32,162 bases of DNA from the NCBI GenBank assembly GCA_030530425.1, contig JAUMVA010000007.1, positions 1 through 32,162 on the forward strand, written 5' to 3'. Positions 1 through 7,326 of the stretch are shown piece after piece. The stretch comes from Candidatus Saccharimonadota bacterium (GTDB taxonomy: Bacteria > Patescibacteriota > Saccharimonadia > Saccharimonadales > Saccharimonadaceae). Numbering within the stretch: the first letter of the stretch is position 1; each line of letters starts with the position of its first letter. The translations under genes were made by a program, and so were the position numbers. Below the pieces are notes generated by a model. The model was given only the letters and a program-made list of their open reading frames with translations, did no database searches and was not told where the DNA came from.

Positions 1-563
1 ATAGCGCCAGCAATCGCTGACTGCACAACTTGTCGATATAAATCAGCGGTAGAAATAACATCATAGGTCAAATATTCCAATAAATCTTTCTCAGGATCGA
101 TTGTCATTTTTGCACCAGATGACTCAAACACAAGCACTGGACTATCAATATCAGCGTTTTTAAAATCACTCATATACCTAAGCGCCGCCAATGCTTCATT
201 CGATAAAACAACCAAGAAAGATTGATTATTATAATAACCACCCGATAAGTCTTTTATTAAGCAATTAATCTGGTAGCAATCATTTATAATCATCTCACGC
301 AAACTAATAACTATATCTGGCATTTTAATTTTAGCATACTGATCGAAAACGCATCGAGCCTTAGCATAACCAACCATTTCAAGACAGTCATCTATTGCCA
401 TCCTATCGCTAGTTAAAAATAAACTGTCAAAAACCGTTGGCCCAGAATACACGAATTCATAATCAAAAGTTTCACCAAAGATATCTTCCAAAGTTTCCTG
501 AATTATTGACCCAGCAAGTAAGTTATGACCGCAAACAACAATTTGCATTCCTCTTTCTTCCAT
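1..563 (-). CDS. Partial protein of unknown function, possible receiver-like fold (C-terminus outside window)
   Basis: An open frame reads leftward from ATG at 563 to the window edge without a stop, giving about 187 residues. A strong Shine-Dalgarno (GGAGGG) lies about 7 nt upstream. A second in-frame ATG (codon 6) is a weaker alternative. The protein begins with a strand-like segment MQIVVCGHNLL and alternates hydrophobic strands (PDIVISLRE, FLVVLSNEAL, PVLVFES) with helices. That resembles a response-regulator receiver or another Rossmann-like three-layer fold, but I see no convincing acidic pocket or phospho-accepting Asp pattern. No signal peptide or membrane segment is visible. It is transcribed in the same direction as rmuC but is separated from it by 96 bp holding its own promoter. 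Family assignment is a weak inference; that it is coding is well supported by frame length and ribosome binding site. Confidence 0.7.
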   Translation of the reverse strand, partial: MEERGMQIVVCGHNLLAGSIIQETLEDIFGETFDYEFVYSGPTVFDSLFLTSDRMAIDDCLEMVGYAKARCVFDQYAKIKMPDIVISLREMIINDCYQINCLIKDLSGGYYNNQSFLVVLSNEALAALRYMSDFKNADIDSPVLVFESSGAKMTIDPEKDLLEYLTYDVISTADLYRQVVQSAIAGA

Positions 564-616
564 AACTACCCTCCTTCCAAATCTAAAAAACAACTAACCT
601 GTTATAATTTTAATAT

Positions 617-645
617 ATTATACAGAAAAAACAAGTCTTAATTAA
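617..645 (-). promoter_or_regulatory. Probable promoter for the partial gene at 563
   Basis: On the minus strand a perfect TATAAT lies at 622-617. The -35 region about 17 bp upstream is poor (TTAATT-like). The predicted start point near 610 gives a leader of about 45 nt that includes the GGAGGG ribosome binding site. Confidence 0.45.
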
Positions 646-659
646 CTTTTTAGCTAAAA

Positions 660-1784
660 TTAAATATCGGTCTGCGGTTTATCAATTAGTTCTGGGTCTA
701 TTATTTTTTCGCCACCAGCAATTTTTACAACATCTTTATCAATTTTATTAAGTTCTTTGTAAGAATTATTATAATGATTAACTGTCGTCGTTAACGCCTT
801 GCCCACCTTGCCCATTAAATCATCAAATTTACGAATGTGAGTACCAAGTTGACCAACCCGAATCTGGATTTCTTTAGCTTGTTCTTCGATTTGTAAACTA
901 CGCAAACCTTGTAAAACGGTTTGCAGATAAGCCATAAAACTAGTTGGACTGGTAATAATCACATGTTTTTCACGAAAAGCGTACTCAATTAAATCTCGTG
1001 ATGAACCTCCTTGACCAACATTATTAATTAACAAATCATAATACAAAGACTCACTTGGAATAAACATAAAAGCAAAGTCCATCGTTCCTTCAGTTGGCCG
1101 AATATATTTACTAGTTTCATCAATTCGTCCCTTGAGGTCAATTTTTACTTTATTTAATAAAGTTTCACGCTCGGTTCCGCTAGCCTCGATCATTCGATTG
1201 TAATTTTCTAGACTAAATTTTGAATCAATCGGCAAGATTTGACCTTTATCCAGAAAGATCACTGCATCAACCGCCTCACCATCGCGAAACTTATATTGAG
1301 TCTCATATTGCCCAGGCGCTAGCACATTTTCTAGCACCGTTTCAAGATAATATTCACCAAAAACCCCACGCTGTTTTGGATTTTGCAATACGTTTTGCAA
1401 GGTTTTTAAATCGCTCGCCACATCGACGACCTGCTTATTTGTCTCTTCGAGTTTTGTTAGGCGTTTTGAAACTTCATCAACAATCTTGTTACTCTCGGTT
1501 AATTGACGTTGTAACGAACTCTGCATTTGGGTATGATTGTTTTCCATCTTTTCACTAACTTTTTCGTTTAAATTAGTTAGATTTTGCCCAATTCGCTCTT
1601 GCATGCTCAACAAACTTTTATTTAATTCCACCAAATCAGTTTTTAATAAATTAACAGAATTACTCGTAGCTGAATCGCGTAGCTCCTTTTCAGTCCGATA
1701 TTGTTTATTTAATTGCATCAGTTGATAAGCCAACCACAACATTCCTACGATTAAAACAATAATCACAATCGTTGTCCACTCCAT
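660..1784 (-). CDS. rmuC: RmuC family DNA recombination protein
   Basis: RmuC proteins are membrane-anchored, coiled-coil proteins with a nuclease-like core; in E. coli loss of rmuC raises inversion frequency at short inverted repeats. The 374-residue protein has an N-terminal transmembrane helix (about residues 3-20), a long heptad-rich coiled coil (about 25-125), then the conserved RmuC core with the motifs GVFGEYYLE, DAVIFLDKG, LPIDSKF, FAFMFIPSE and ITSPTSFMAYL. I chose ATG 1784 rather than the in-frame GTG at 1790: a GAGG ribosome binding site sits 5 nt before the ATG, while GTG 1790 has none. The upstream membrane-protein gene stops at 1792, 7 bp away, so the two form an operon. Length and motifs are normal for the family. 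Confidence 0.93.
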   Translation of the reverse strand: MEWTTIVIIVLIVGMLWLAYQLMQLNKQYRTEKELRDSATSNSVNLLKTDLVELNKSLLSMQERIGQNLTNLNEKVSEKMENNHTQMQSSLQRQLTESNKIVDEVSKRLTKLEETNKQVVDVASDLKTLQNVLQNPKQRGVFGEYYLETVLENVLAPGQYETQYKFRDGEAVDAVIFLDKGQILPIDSKFSLENYNRMIEASGTERETLLNKVKIDLKGRIDETSKYIRPTEGTMDFAFMFIPSESLYYDLLINNVGQGGSSRDLIEYAFREKHVIITSPTSFMAYLQTVLQGLRSLQIEEQAKEIQIRVGQLGTHIRKFDDLMGKVGKALTTTVNHYNNSYKELNKIDKDVVKIAGGEKIIDPELIDKPQTDI

Positions 1785-1791
1785 CTTCACC

Positions 1792-2217
1792 TCATATTAA
1801 ACTTAAAATTATTATTACCAAAACCGTAATGACGATCCTTGGTCGCCATTGTCGTAATTGGCTAATCCATCCAAACGCTCCCATCACAATTGCCATTAGC
1901 AAAGTTTGCACTAACAGCATTTGCCACAAAGCGTCACTAAAAACTAGCCCAATTCGCCACATTACCATAACGCTCGATACCGTAATCAAAACCGCTAAAT
2001 CAATTTTAAGTTGCAGTAACACACCAATCGTAATCAATGACAAAATCACTAACGCTACACGATATGCCGCCAAACTAGTCGACATACTAATGCCAAATTT
2101 AGCCAACAAAGCCACCCCAAATCCAAATAATCCACCAATAATGATAACCTTTAATAACTGACCAGCATTGAATAAAAAGAATTTATTAGGAATGGTTTTA
2201 ACATAATATTTCACCAT
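1792..2217 (-). CDS. Small multi-pass membrane protein, function unknown
   Basis: The 141-residue product is almost entirely hydrophobic, with about four transmembrane segments (roughly residues 20-42, 50-85 in two stretches, 95-115 and 122-141) separated by short basic loops. I recognise no family motif. It precedes rmuC by 7 bp and is co-directional, so the two are probably cotranscribed and the product may be a membrane partner of RmuC (inference from position only). The start ATG at 2217 has no Shine-Dalgarno. A TAGAAT -10 ends 6 nt before it, so the transcript would begin at or next to the start codon. The gene diverges from the LTA-synthase-like gene, and the two promoters are interleaved. 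Confidence 0.75.
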   Translation of the reverse strand: MVKYYVKTIPNKFFLFNAGQLLKVIIIGGLFGFGVALLAKFGISMSTSLAAYRVALVILSLITIGVLLQLKIDLAVLITVSSVMVMWRIGLVFSDALWQMLLVQTLLMAIVMGAFGWISQLRQWRPRIVITVLVIIILSLI

Positions 2218-2223
2218 AATTTC

Positions 2224-2251
2224 ATTCTATCATGGTTTGGATTTTGCTCAA
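2224..2251 (-). promoter_or_regulatory. Leaderless promoter of the membrane-protein/rmuC operon
   Basis: On the minus strand, TTGAGC and TAGAAT (2229-2224) are separated by 16 bp. The -10 ends 6 nt before the ATG at 2217, predicting transcription start at the start codon. It overlaps the divergent promoter at 2244-2272. Confidence 0.5.
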
Positions 2252-2272
2252 AATCATTAGCAATGTTATAAT
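2244..2272 (+). promoter_or_regulatory. Promoter of the LTA-synthase-like gene
   Basis: TTGCTC at 2244-2249 and TATAAT at 2267-2272 are separated by exactly 17 bp, close to the sigma-70 consensus. Transcription would begin near 2279, downstream of the farthest upstream possible ATG (2232). This argues that translation starts at ATG 2286. Confidence 0.6.
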
Positions 2273-2285
2273 TCGTCTTATAATT

Positions 2286-4220
2286 ATGTTAAAGTTCTGC
2301 ATAACTAAAAACTATCAAACTATTTGTACCCACCTTAAATCATTCTGGCAAGTTAACCTAAAATCAAGTTGGCAAACAATCGTACGATCACCATTCTATC
2401 AATTACTTTTTAGTTTGATCGCAACAACTTTTTTCTCGTTAGTAATTACTTTTTTTATCTTTCAAACTTATAATAATTCGCTTGACCTTTCGATGTTAAC
2501 CTGGTTATTTAATGATGCCAATAATCAAGTTTTTATGTGGTCATGGGTAATTATTTTTTTGATCGATGTCGTCTTATTGGCGATTTTCAATCGAACAATT
2601 TTAGCTAATTTAATTCTAATTATTATCAGCATTGTCTGGTTATTCGTTGATCAAATTAAAATGACTTCTCGCCAAACTCCTTTTTTGCCAGAAGATTTAT
2701 TTTTAATTGGAGAAGCTAAACAAATGACTTCGCTAATTCAAACTAGCGATTTTTATTTTTTGATTCGCAATTTAATCTTGATTTTTATCATGTCGCTTAG
2801 TGCCTATTTTATTTATCATCTATTAATGCATTACCCAAAACCATCACGTCGACGACGCTGGTTGGTAAGTAGCTTGCTGGCAGTTATTGGTGTTGGGGGA
2901 TTGATAAATATTTATCAACAACTTCGCGACCCTAATTTAATGACCACCCATAACAATTTGATTCATAATGCCATCATTAACTGTTGCCCGGCGTCAAACT
3001 ATTATTGGAATGGACCAGTTGTCGGATTTATATCGAATATTGGCAAAATTACACTCGATAGGCCAAGTGAATATTCAGAAGACAATATTTGTCAAATCGT
3101 TCAAAAATATCAACCAGTTTTAACAGAATTAAAACAAAAAACACCCACGGAACCAATCAATATCGTTCTAATTTTATCGGAATCACTTACCGACCCAATG
3201 CTTTTTCAAGATTACTATGCCTTCAAACAAGACCCAATTCCTTTTACTCACTGGCTTCAACAAAATCGGCCAAGTGGTTGGCTAACTACTACAGAATATG
3301 GTGGCGGTACCGCTAATGTTGAATCAGATGTTTTAACTAGCCTGTCATCAACTTTTAACAACAATACTACACCATTTACACATTTTTTGCCCAAAATTAA
3401 GAATTTTCCATCACTAGCTAGCACCTTAAAATCATTTGGTTATAGTACTAGTGCTTTACATAATTACACTCCACAAATGTATAAACGTCATTTAGTTTAC
3501 CCAAATATTGGTATTGATAATTTTTATGATATTAGCAGTTTCTCTCACACTCAGGCAATCGATCGTAATACTTATGACTCTGACAGCTCGTTTTTCGCCA
3601 CTTTATTAGAACATCTGCAACAAAACTCAGAACAGCCAAAATTTATCAATGGCATTACTATGCAAAATCATGCTCCTTACGATAATATTTATAATTTAAC
3701 AACACAATGGACAGAACAAGACAATTTATCTGATGATGAATATAATCGCTTGGAAAATTATTTAACTGGCATTAATTACAGTGACCAAGCCTTGCAACAA
3801 TTCTATAGACAACTCCAACAAATTAACCAAAAGACCCTCGTTTTAATTTATGGTGATCACCTACCAGGCTCTGGCGTTTTTAGTCGTGTAGCCGAAGCCG
3901 ATCAAGAATTAGCTCACCTTACACCAATTATTACACTCGCAAACTTTGATTTAAAGTTTAAAAATTTTGATAAAATTAGTGCTAATTATTTAGCAACAAC
4001 AATTTTTGAAGCTCTTGATTGGCCAAAATCCGGTTACTACACAATGCTCGATCAGATACGTCAAAAATACCCGGCCTTAACTAATTATCACGCTGGCGAT
4101 AATGAAATTTTAGCAGCAGATCCAACATATCTAGACTATGCTTTAATTCAATATGATCTACTTAACGGCAAGCGTTATTCGCAAAAACTTGGCTTTTTTG
4201 ATATTAAAAATAACGATTAG
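2286..4220 (+). CDS. LTA synthase-like membrane sulfatase/phosphotransferase
   Basis: A polytopic N-terminal half (about five transmembrane segments in the first ~215 residues) is followed by an extracytoplasmic alkaline-phosphatase-superfamily domain. This is the architecture of lipoteichoic acid synthase and related phosphoglycerol transferases, which move glycerol phosphate from lipid to a surface polymer. Visible family motifs are NIVLILSES with a metal-binding Glu, GGGTANVESDVLT carrying the probable nucleophilic Thr, the substrate-side TMQNHAPY, and the metal-binding YGDHLPG. The reading frame is open upstream to ATG 2232, but a 17-bp-spaced promoter (2244-2272) lies inside that stretch, so I prefer ATG 2286 (644 residues). 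The exact polymer is unknown. The window also carries GT2, GtrA, a GT39-like transferase and a membrane GDPD, all compatible with envelope glycopolymer metabolism. Confidence 0.88.
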   Translation: MLKFCITKNYQTICTHLKSFWQVNLKSSWQTIVRSPFYQLLFSLIATTFFSLVITFFIFQTYNNSLDLSMLTWLFNDANNQVFMWSWVIIFLIDVVLLAIFNRTILANLILIIISIVWLFVDQIKMTSRQTPFLPEDLFLIGEAKQMTSLIQTSDFYFLIRNLILIFIMSLSAYFIYHLLMHYPKPSRRRRWLVSSLLAVIGVGGLINIYQQLRDPNLMTTHNNLIHNAIINCCPASNYYWNGPVVGFISNIGKITLDRPSEYSEDNICQIVQKYQPVLTELKQKTPTEPINIVLILSESLTDPMLFQDYYAFKQDPIPFTHWLQQNRPSGWLTTTEYGGGTANVESDVLTSLSSTFNNNTTPFTHFLPKIKNFPSLASTLKSFGYSTSALHNYTPQMYKRHLVYPNIGIDNFYDISSFSHTQAIDRNTYDSDSSFFATLLEHLQQNSEQPKFINGITMQNHAPYDNIYNLTTQWTEQDNLSDDEYNRLENYLTGINYSDQALQQFYRQLQQINQKTLVLIYGDHLPGSGVFSRVAEADQELAHLTPIITLANFDLKFKNFDKISANYLATTIFEALDWPKSGYYTMLDQIRQKYPALTNYHAGDNEILAADPTYLDYALIQYDLLNGKRYSQKLGFFDIKNND

Positions 4221-4678
4221 GCTTGTAGTAACTTAAGATCGTTAAGTAATTGCACACCATGTCCAACTGTTTGAGCACGACCATAGACCTTCACAACCTT
4301 GCCTTCTGGATTAATAATAAATGTTTTACGCAAAATACCTTCGCGACCAAACATCTTTTTACCCCAAGCGCCGTAAGCTTCTATTGCTTGTTTTTGTGGA
4401 TCGCTTAAAAGTATAAAATTAAGGTTATACTTGGCGATAAACTTGCGGTGTGATAACTCATCATCAGCACTAATTCCCATTACTGTTACACCAGATTCTA
4501 ACAAAGCTTTTTCTTCGTCACGAATCGAGCAGGCTTGTGCAGTGCAACCCGGAGTATCATCTTTTGGGTAAAAATAAATTACCAACCAACGACCTCGATA
4601 ATCTGTTAGTTTATACAACTGGCCATCACTACCGACTAATTCAAAATTTGGCGCATCATAAGGTGTTAATTGTGGCAT
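4217..4678 (-). CDS. bcp: Thioredoxin-dependent peroxiredoxin, BCP/PrxQ type
   Basis: The 153-residue protein reduces hydroperoxides using thioredoxin-type electron donors in the cytoplasm. The thioredoxin fold carries the active-site segment DDTPGCTAQAC, with the peroxidatic Cys at about 45 and the resolving Cys five residues later at 50, the atypical 2-Cys arrangement of PrxQ. The following ISADDELSHRKF and the C-terminal RKTFIINPEGKV are also typical. The frame is open upstream through the tRNA-Pro gene, but that extension is not protein coding. ATG 4678 is preceded by AAAGGA and gives the normal family length. No terminator separates it from the tRNA-Pro(CGG) 53 bp upstream, so the two are probably cotranscribed. 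The stop overlaps the tail of the convergent LTA-synthase-like gene by 4 bp. Confidence 0.95.
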   Translation of the reverse strand: MPQLTPYDAPNFELVGSDGQLYKLTDYRGRWLVIYFYPKDDTPGCTAQACSIRDEEKALLESGVTVMGISADDELSHRKFIAKYNLNFILLSDPQKQAIEAYGAWGKKMFGREGILRKTFIINPEGKVVKVYGRAQTVGHGVQLLNDLKLLQA

Positions 4679-4731
4679 AGGATTCCTTTTTAGTTTAAAT
4701 AATTGATAAAATATTTTGACATCTTTACTTA

Positions 4732-4807
4732 TGGTCGGGGTGACCTGACTTGAACAGGCGGCCTCACCGTCCCGAACGGTGCGCGCTACCAACTGCGCCA
4801 CACCCCG
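4732..4807 (-). tRNA. tRNA-Pro (anticodon CGG)
   Basis: The minus strand folds as a full cloverleaf. The acceptor stem CGGGGTG pairs with CACCCCG, the D arm begins GCGC, the anticodon stem CACCG/CGGTG encloses loop TTCGGGA with anticodon CGG, and the T loop is TTCAAGT. Discriminator A and an encoded CCA end at 4732. It reads CCG codons. It is very similar to the tRNA-Pro(TGG) at 5447-5522 but in opposite orientation. An extended -10 (TGATACAAT) lies about 14 bp upstream of the mature 5' end. bcp follows on the same strand. Confidence 0.96.
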
Positions 4808-4836
4808 ACATTTTACGCGTCCATTGTATCACAATT

Positions 4837-4845
4837 TGTTATACT
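4837..4845 (+). promoter_or_regulatory. Extended -10 of ogt, leaderless
   Basis: TGTTATACT is an extended -10 (TG at 4837-4838, TATACT at 4840-4845). It ends 7 nt before the ogt ATG at 4853, there is no Shine-Dalgarno, and no good -35 is visible. It overlaps the oppositely oriented promoter of tRNA-Pro(CGG). Confidence 0.5.
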
Positions 4846-4852
4846 AACACTA

Positions 4853-5356
4853 ATGATTTATATAGATAGTTTACCGTTTTATCTTTTATCAGTTAAGCAA
4901 CCATTTGGTGAGTTCTTTTTGATCGTCGATCATACTAACCAAGTCATTTTAACTAGTTTTATTGAACCAAAAGCTAAACTTATTAAGTTAGAAGAACACC
5001 CTTATATTAACCTGGTTCAACAATATTTTACTGGCGATGTCACCGCACTTGATAAAATTAATATCAAAATTCAAGGTAGTCATTTTCAACAAACTGTCTT
5101 ATCAGCAATGCGACAGATTAAATTTGGCCAAACTATCAGTTACGGCGTTTTAGCTCATCAAGCTAATTTTCCAAAAGCTAGCCGAGCTGTCGGCAGTGTA
5201 TGTCGAAATAACAAACTGCCACTAATCATACCGTGTCACCGTGTTATCAAAAGTGACGGCAGAATCGGGCAATATGCCTTTGGTACAGATCTAAAACAAC
5301 AGTTATTAGATTTTGAGCGTAGTCAGCTTTCTAATAATCCATACCTTGATTTTTAA
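4853..5356 (+). CDS. ogt: Methylated-DNA--protein-cysteine S-methyltransferase
   Basis: This suicide repair enzyme transfers alkyl groups from O6-alkylguanine (and O4-alkylthymine) to its own cysteine. The 167-residue protein has the small N-terminal domain and the C-terminal catalytic domain with the helix-turn-helix segment (QTISYGVLAHQ), the arginine-finger region SRAVGSVCRNN, and the active-site PCHRV (residues 127-131, nucleophile Cys128) followed by IKSDGRIGQYAFG. Length is normal for Ogt. The start ATG lacks a Shine-Dalgarno and sits 7 nt after an extended -10, so it is probably leaderless. The gene lies between two inverted tRNA-Pro genes. Confidence 0.95.
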   Translation: MIYIDSLPFYLLSVKQPFGEFFLIVDHTNQVILTSFIEPKAKLIKLEEHPYINLVQQYFTGDVTALDKINIKIQGSHFQQTVLSAMRQIKFGQTISYGVLAHQANFPKASRAVGSVCRNNKLPLIIPCHRVIKSDGRIGQYAFGTDLKQQLLDFERSQLSNNPYLDF

Positions 5357-5419
5357 ACATAATTATGTTATAATTAAAAGATATTCTGTGATGAAAGCCT
5401 AGATTTTTTCAAAAAACTA

Positions 5420-5428
5420 TGCTACAAT
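5420..5428 (+). promoter_or_regulatory. Extended -10 for tRNA-Pro(TGG)
   Basis: TGCTACAAT gives an extended -10 with TACAAT at 5423-5428. It lies 18 bp before the mature tRNA 5' end at 5447. The -35 is weak. Confidence 0.5.
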
Positions 5429-5446
5429 AATCATGTTCACACTTTC

Positions 5447-5522
5447 CGGGGTGTGGCGCAGTTGATAGCGCGCGCGGTTTGGGACCGTGAGGTCGAAGGT
5501 TTGAGTCCTTTCACCCCGACCA
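5447..5522 (+). tRNA. tRNA-Pro (anticodon TGG)
   Basis: Full cloverleaf: acceptor CGGGGTG (5447-5453) pairs with CACCCCG (5512-5518), the D arm begins GCGC, anticodon stem CGCGG/CCGTG encloses loop TTTGGGA with anticodon TGG, and the T arm has loop TTTGAGT. Discriminator A5519 is followed by an encoded CCA. It reads CCA/CCG and probably other proline codons. A Rho-independent terminator follows at 5534-5560. Confidence 0.96.
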
Positions 5523-5533
5523 TGAAATTATTT

Positions 5534-5563
5534 AAAAATACCAGGAAGACTGGTATTTTTAGT
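5534..5563 (+). terminator. Terminator after tRNA-Pro(TGG)
   Basis: AAAAATACCA (5534-5543) and TGGTATTTTT (5551-5560) form a perfect 10-bp stem with a 7-nt loop, ending in a U run. It separates the tRNA from the metallopeptidase gene. Confidence 0.8.
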
Positions 5564-5590
5564 TTAAATATTATATACTTAATGTCACTT

Positions 5591-6757
5591 ATGCAAAAAC
5601 AAACATTCTTAAAGAAAATTATCAATAAAAAAGCTATCATTATTATCATAGCCTTGTTTTTGATCAGCGGAGTAAGCTACGCTCTCATTAAAAATACCAA
5701 AAATAACAATGGCAATGATTCTCAAATATCCAAAACAGAGCAAGCAACCACCAAGAAAAAGAGTTCTAATTCAGATTCTAACAGAAAAAATCAGCAACCA
5801 ACTGCTGATGAAAAAAGCAGCAATGTTCAAAAAAATACTAATAATTCCGACTCTGATAAAAAATCATCGAAGTCAAACACTCAAGACAAGAAAGAATCTG
5901 ACAAAAATAAAGCATCTCAAAATACCAACAATAATTCTCCTCAAACAAACAGCTCTAACACACAATCTAATAGCCAAACAAACCAAAACTCTCCAAATCC
6001 ATCCCAGCCCAACAACCCAAACCCTCCTGCCAATTCCGAACCAACTCAGGCTGAAAAGAACAACACTCTTCGCAATTCTATTCAAAATAAATACGGAGTT
6101 AAAATTGCTTATGGCGCAGAAATGGGTAGTTACGCCCCTCGTGGCCATCAGCCTAGCATATTAACTAATGAAAATAGAATCGCCAATCGTTTAGCTGATC
6201 TAGACAAGCATTTAGGCTATTATCCAGCTGGATTTTTTAAAGAAATAAAAGATTTTGACATGCCGTTAACCTATTATTTAGTTGAAGAAATCGGTGGCTA
6301 CACTGCTGGTCTCGCCGACGGTCAGATCGCAAGTAATTTTATCATTACATTAAGAGCTAATAATCTGTTTTTTAATCGAACGCTTCATCATGAAACAATG
6401 CACTACATCGATGCATATATCAGAATTAAAAATTATCCACTTGACCTAGATGAGTCCATGATAGCATTAAACCCGACTGGTTTCGTTTATGGAACGGGAG
6501 TGGGTGATGATGATTATATAGCGCTCAAAACTACACCAGAACAAACATATTTTGTCAGTGGCTATTCAAAGACTAATGGTCGGGAGGATCGAGCTGAATT
6601 ATTTGCCGATTTAATGTTCCGTGATTTTAAAGCTGAATATCACAAGGCTAGCAGCCCAATTAACCGTAAGTTTAAATTATTAGCTGACCAATTGAATCAA
6701 TATCTTAATAGCGTTACAACTCGTCAAAATCGCTGGGACAGATTCATCAGTTACTAA
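5591..6757 (+). CDS. Membrane-anchored zinc metallopeptidase with HExxH motif
   Basis: From ATG 5591 the 388-residue product starts with a basic segment and one transmembrane helix (about residues 14-31). A long low-complexity linker rich in S, N, Q, K and T follows (about 36-155) with a proline-asparagine patch, then a globular domain. That domain contains HETMH (residues 267-271), the gluzincin zinc-binding HExxH, and about 65 residues later EDRAELFAD, a plausible third Glu ligand. The pattern recalls the anthrax lethal factor-like/M34 metallopeptidases, though I cannot confirm the family by search. The frame is open back into the tRNA, but a TATACT -10 at 5574-5579 and the tRNA terminator place the start at 5591 (or 5582 at the earliest). 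It probably acts on the cell surface or on the host cell. A strong terminator follows. Confidence 0.85.
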   Translation: MQKQTFLKKIINKKAIIIIIALFLISGVSYALIKNTKNNNGNDSQISKTEQATTKKKSSNSDSNRKNQQPTADEKSSNVQKNTNNSDSDKKSSKSNTQDKKESDKNKASQNTNNNSPQTNSSNTQSNSQTNQNSPNPSQPNNPNPPANSEPTQAEKNNTLRNSIQNKYGVKIAYGAEMGSYAPRGHQPSILTNENRIANRLADLDKHLGYYPAGFFKEIKDFDMPLTYYLVEEIGGYTAGLADGQIASNFIITLRANNLFFNRTLHHETMHYIDAYIRIKNYPLDLDESMIALNPTGFVYGTGVGDDDYIALKTTPEQTYFVSGYSKTNGREDRAELFADLMFRDFKAEYHKASSPINRKFKLLADQLNQYLNSVTTRQNRWDRFISY

Positions 6758-6761
6758 TTAT

Positions 6762-6788
6762 AAAATCGCCCTAAGCTAGGGCGATTTT
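6762..6788. terminator. Bidirectional terminator between metallopeptidase gene and nrdG
   Basis: AAAATCGCCCTA (6762-6773) and TAGGGCGATTTT (6777-6788) form a perfect 12-bp stem with a 3-nt loop. A/T tracts on both sides let it stop transcripts from either direction. Confidence 0.9.
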
Positions 6789-6816
6789 AAATAACTCAGT
6801 AAATGTAAGCCGTTTA

Positions 6817-7311
6817 TTATTGCTTTAAAAATAACTTAATTTCACCAGTGGATAATGTTTTTGGAACATCAATTATACGTTGGTTACTTGATCCAATCCA
6901 TTTTAAACCAATTCTTCGCTTTGATAGAACAAATCTGCCGTCAAGCAATACATCAATATAGTGCATTGACTCTAAATTGCAAACTTCTTCCCATAAGTAG
7001 CCCGTGTAAACCCAGACTGTTTTTTTAGGAAAACGTTGTTTAATTTCTGTTGTCAATTCCAGAACAGCTTGACGATTTGCAGGATGCAGTGGATCACCAC
7101 CAGATAAAGTTACACCATCAATATGCTCTTTACCTAATTCACAAAAAATCTTTTGACGAGCTACATCATCAAATGCCAGACCGCCACATCGATCCCAAGT
7201 AACCGGATTGTGGCAGCCGGGGCAGGCATGATTGCAGCCGGCAACCCACAACACCACTCTCAGGCCATCACCATTGAGCATATCATTTGTTGTAATATTA
7301 TGATAACGCAC
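6817..7311 (-). CDS. nrdG: Anaerobic ribonucleotide reductase activating protein (radical SAM)
   Basis: NrdG uses a [4Fe-4S] cluster and S-adenosylmethionine to generate the glycyl radical on NrdD. The 164-residue protein shows the cluster motif CNHACPGC (CX3CX2C) near residue 26, the SAM-binding GGDPL (VTLSGGDPLHP) and the family segments VLWVAGC and YTGYLWEE. The frame allows a GTG at 7320, but that codon overlaps the AGGAGG ribosome binding site. GTG 7311 lies 8 nt after AGGAGG and gives an N-terminus (RYHNITTNDMLNGDGLR) matching the family pattern, so I chose it. It follows nrdD after 15 bp and is cotranscribed with it. Confidence 0.95.
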   Translation of the reverse strand: MRYHNITTNDMLNGDGLRVVLWVAGCNHACPGCHNPVTWDRCGGLAFDDVARQKIFCELGKEHIDGVTLSGGDPLHPANRQAVLELTTEIKQRFPKKTVWVYTGYLWEEVCNLESMHYIDVLLDGRFVLSKRRIGLKWIGSSNQRIIDVPKTLSTGEIKLFLKQ

Positions 7312-7326
7312 CGCTGCCACCTCCTT

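Noticed and set aside
1220-1725. Two plus-strand open frames antisense to rmuC
   Set aside because: No ribosome binding sites, low-complexity composition, and the opposite strand has a clear conserved gene.
1772-2161. Plus-strand 129-codon frame antisense to the small membrane protein
   Set aside because: Ile/Thr/Lys-rich shadow composition; the minus frame shows real transmembrane structure and couples to rmuC.
4679-4801. 41-codon N-terminal extension of bcp reading through the tRNA-Pro
   Set aside because: The extension is the tRNA sequence itself; ATG 4678 has a ribosome binding site and gives the normal family length.
5453-5590. N-terminal extension of the metallopeptidase through tRNA-Pro(TGG)
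   Set aside because: It covers the tRNA, its terminator and the gene's own -10; the conserved-looking anchor begins at 5591.
5709-6164. Overlapping frames in the low-complexity linker of the metallopeptidase gene
   Set aside because: Open because of biased composition; no start signals and no domain pattern.
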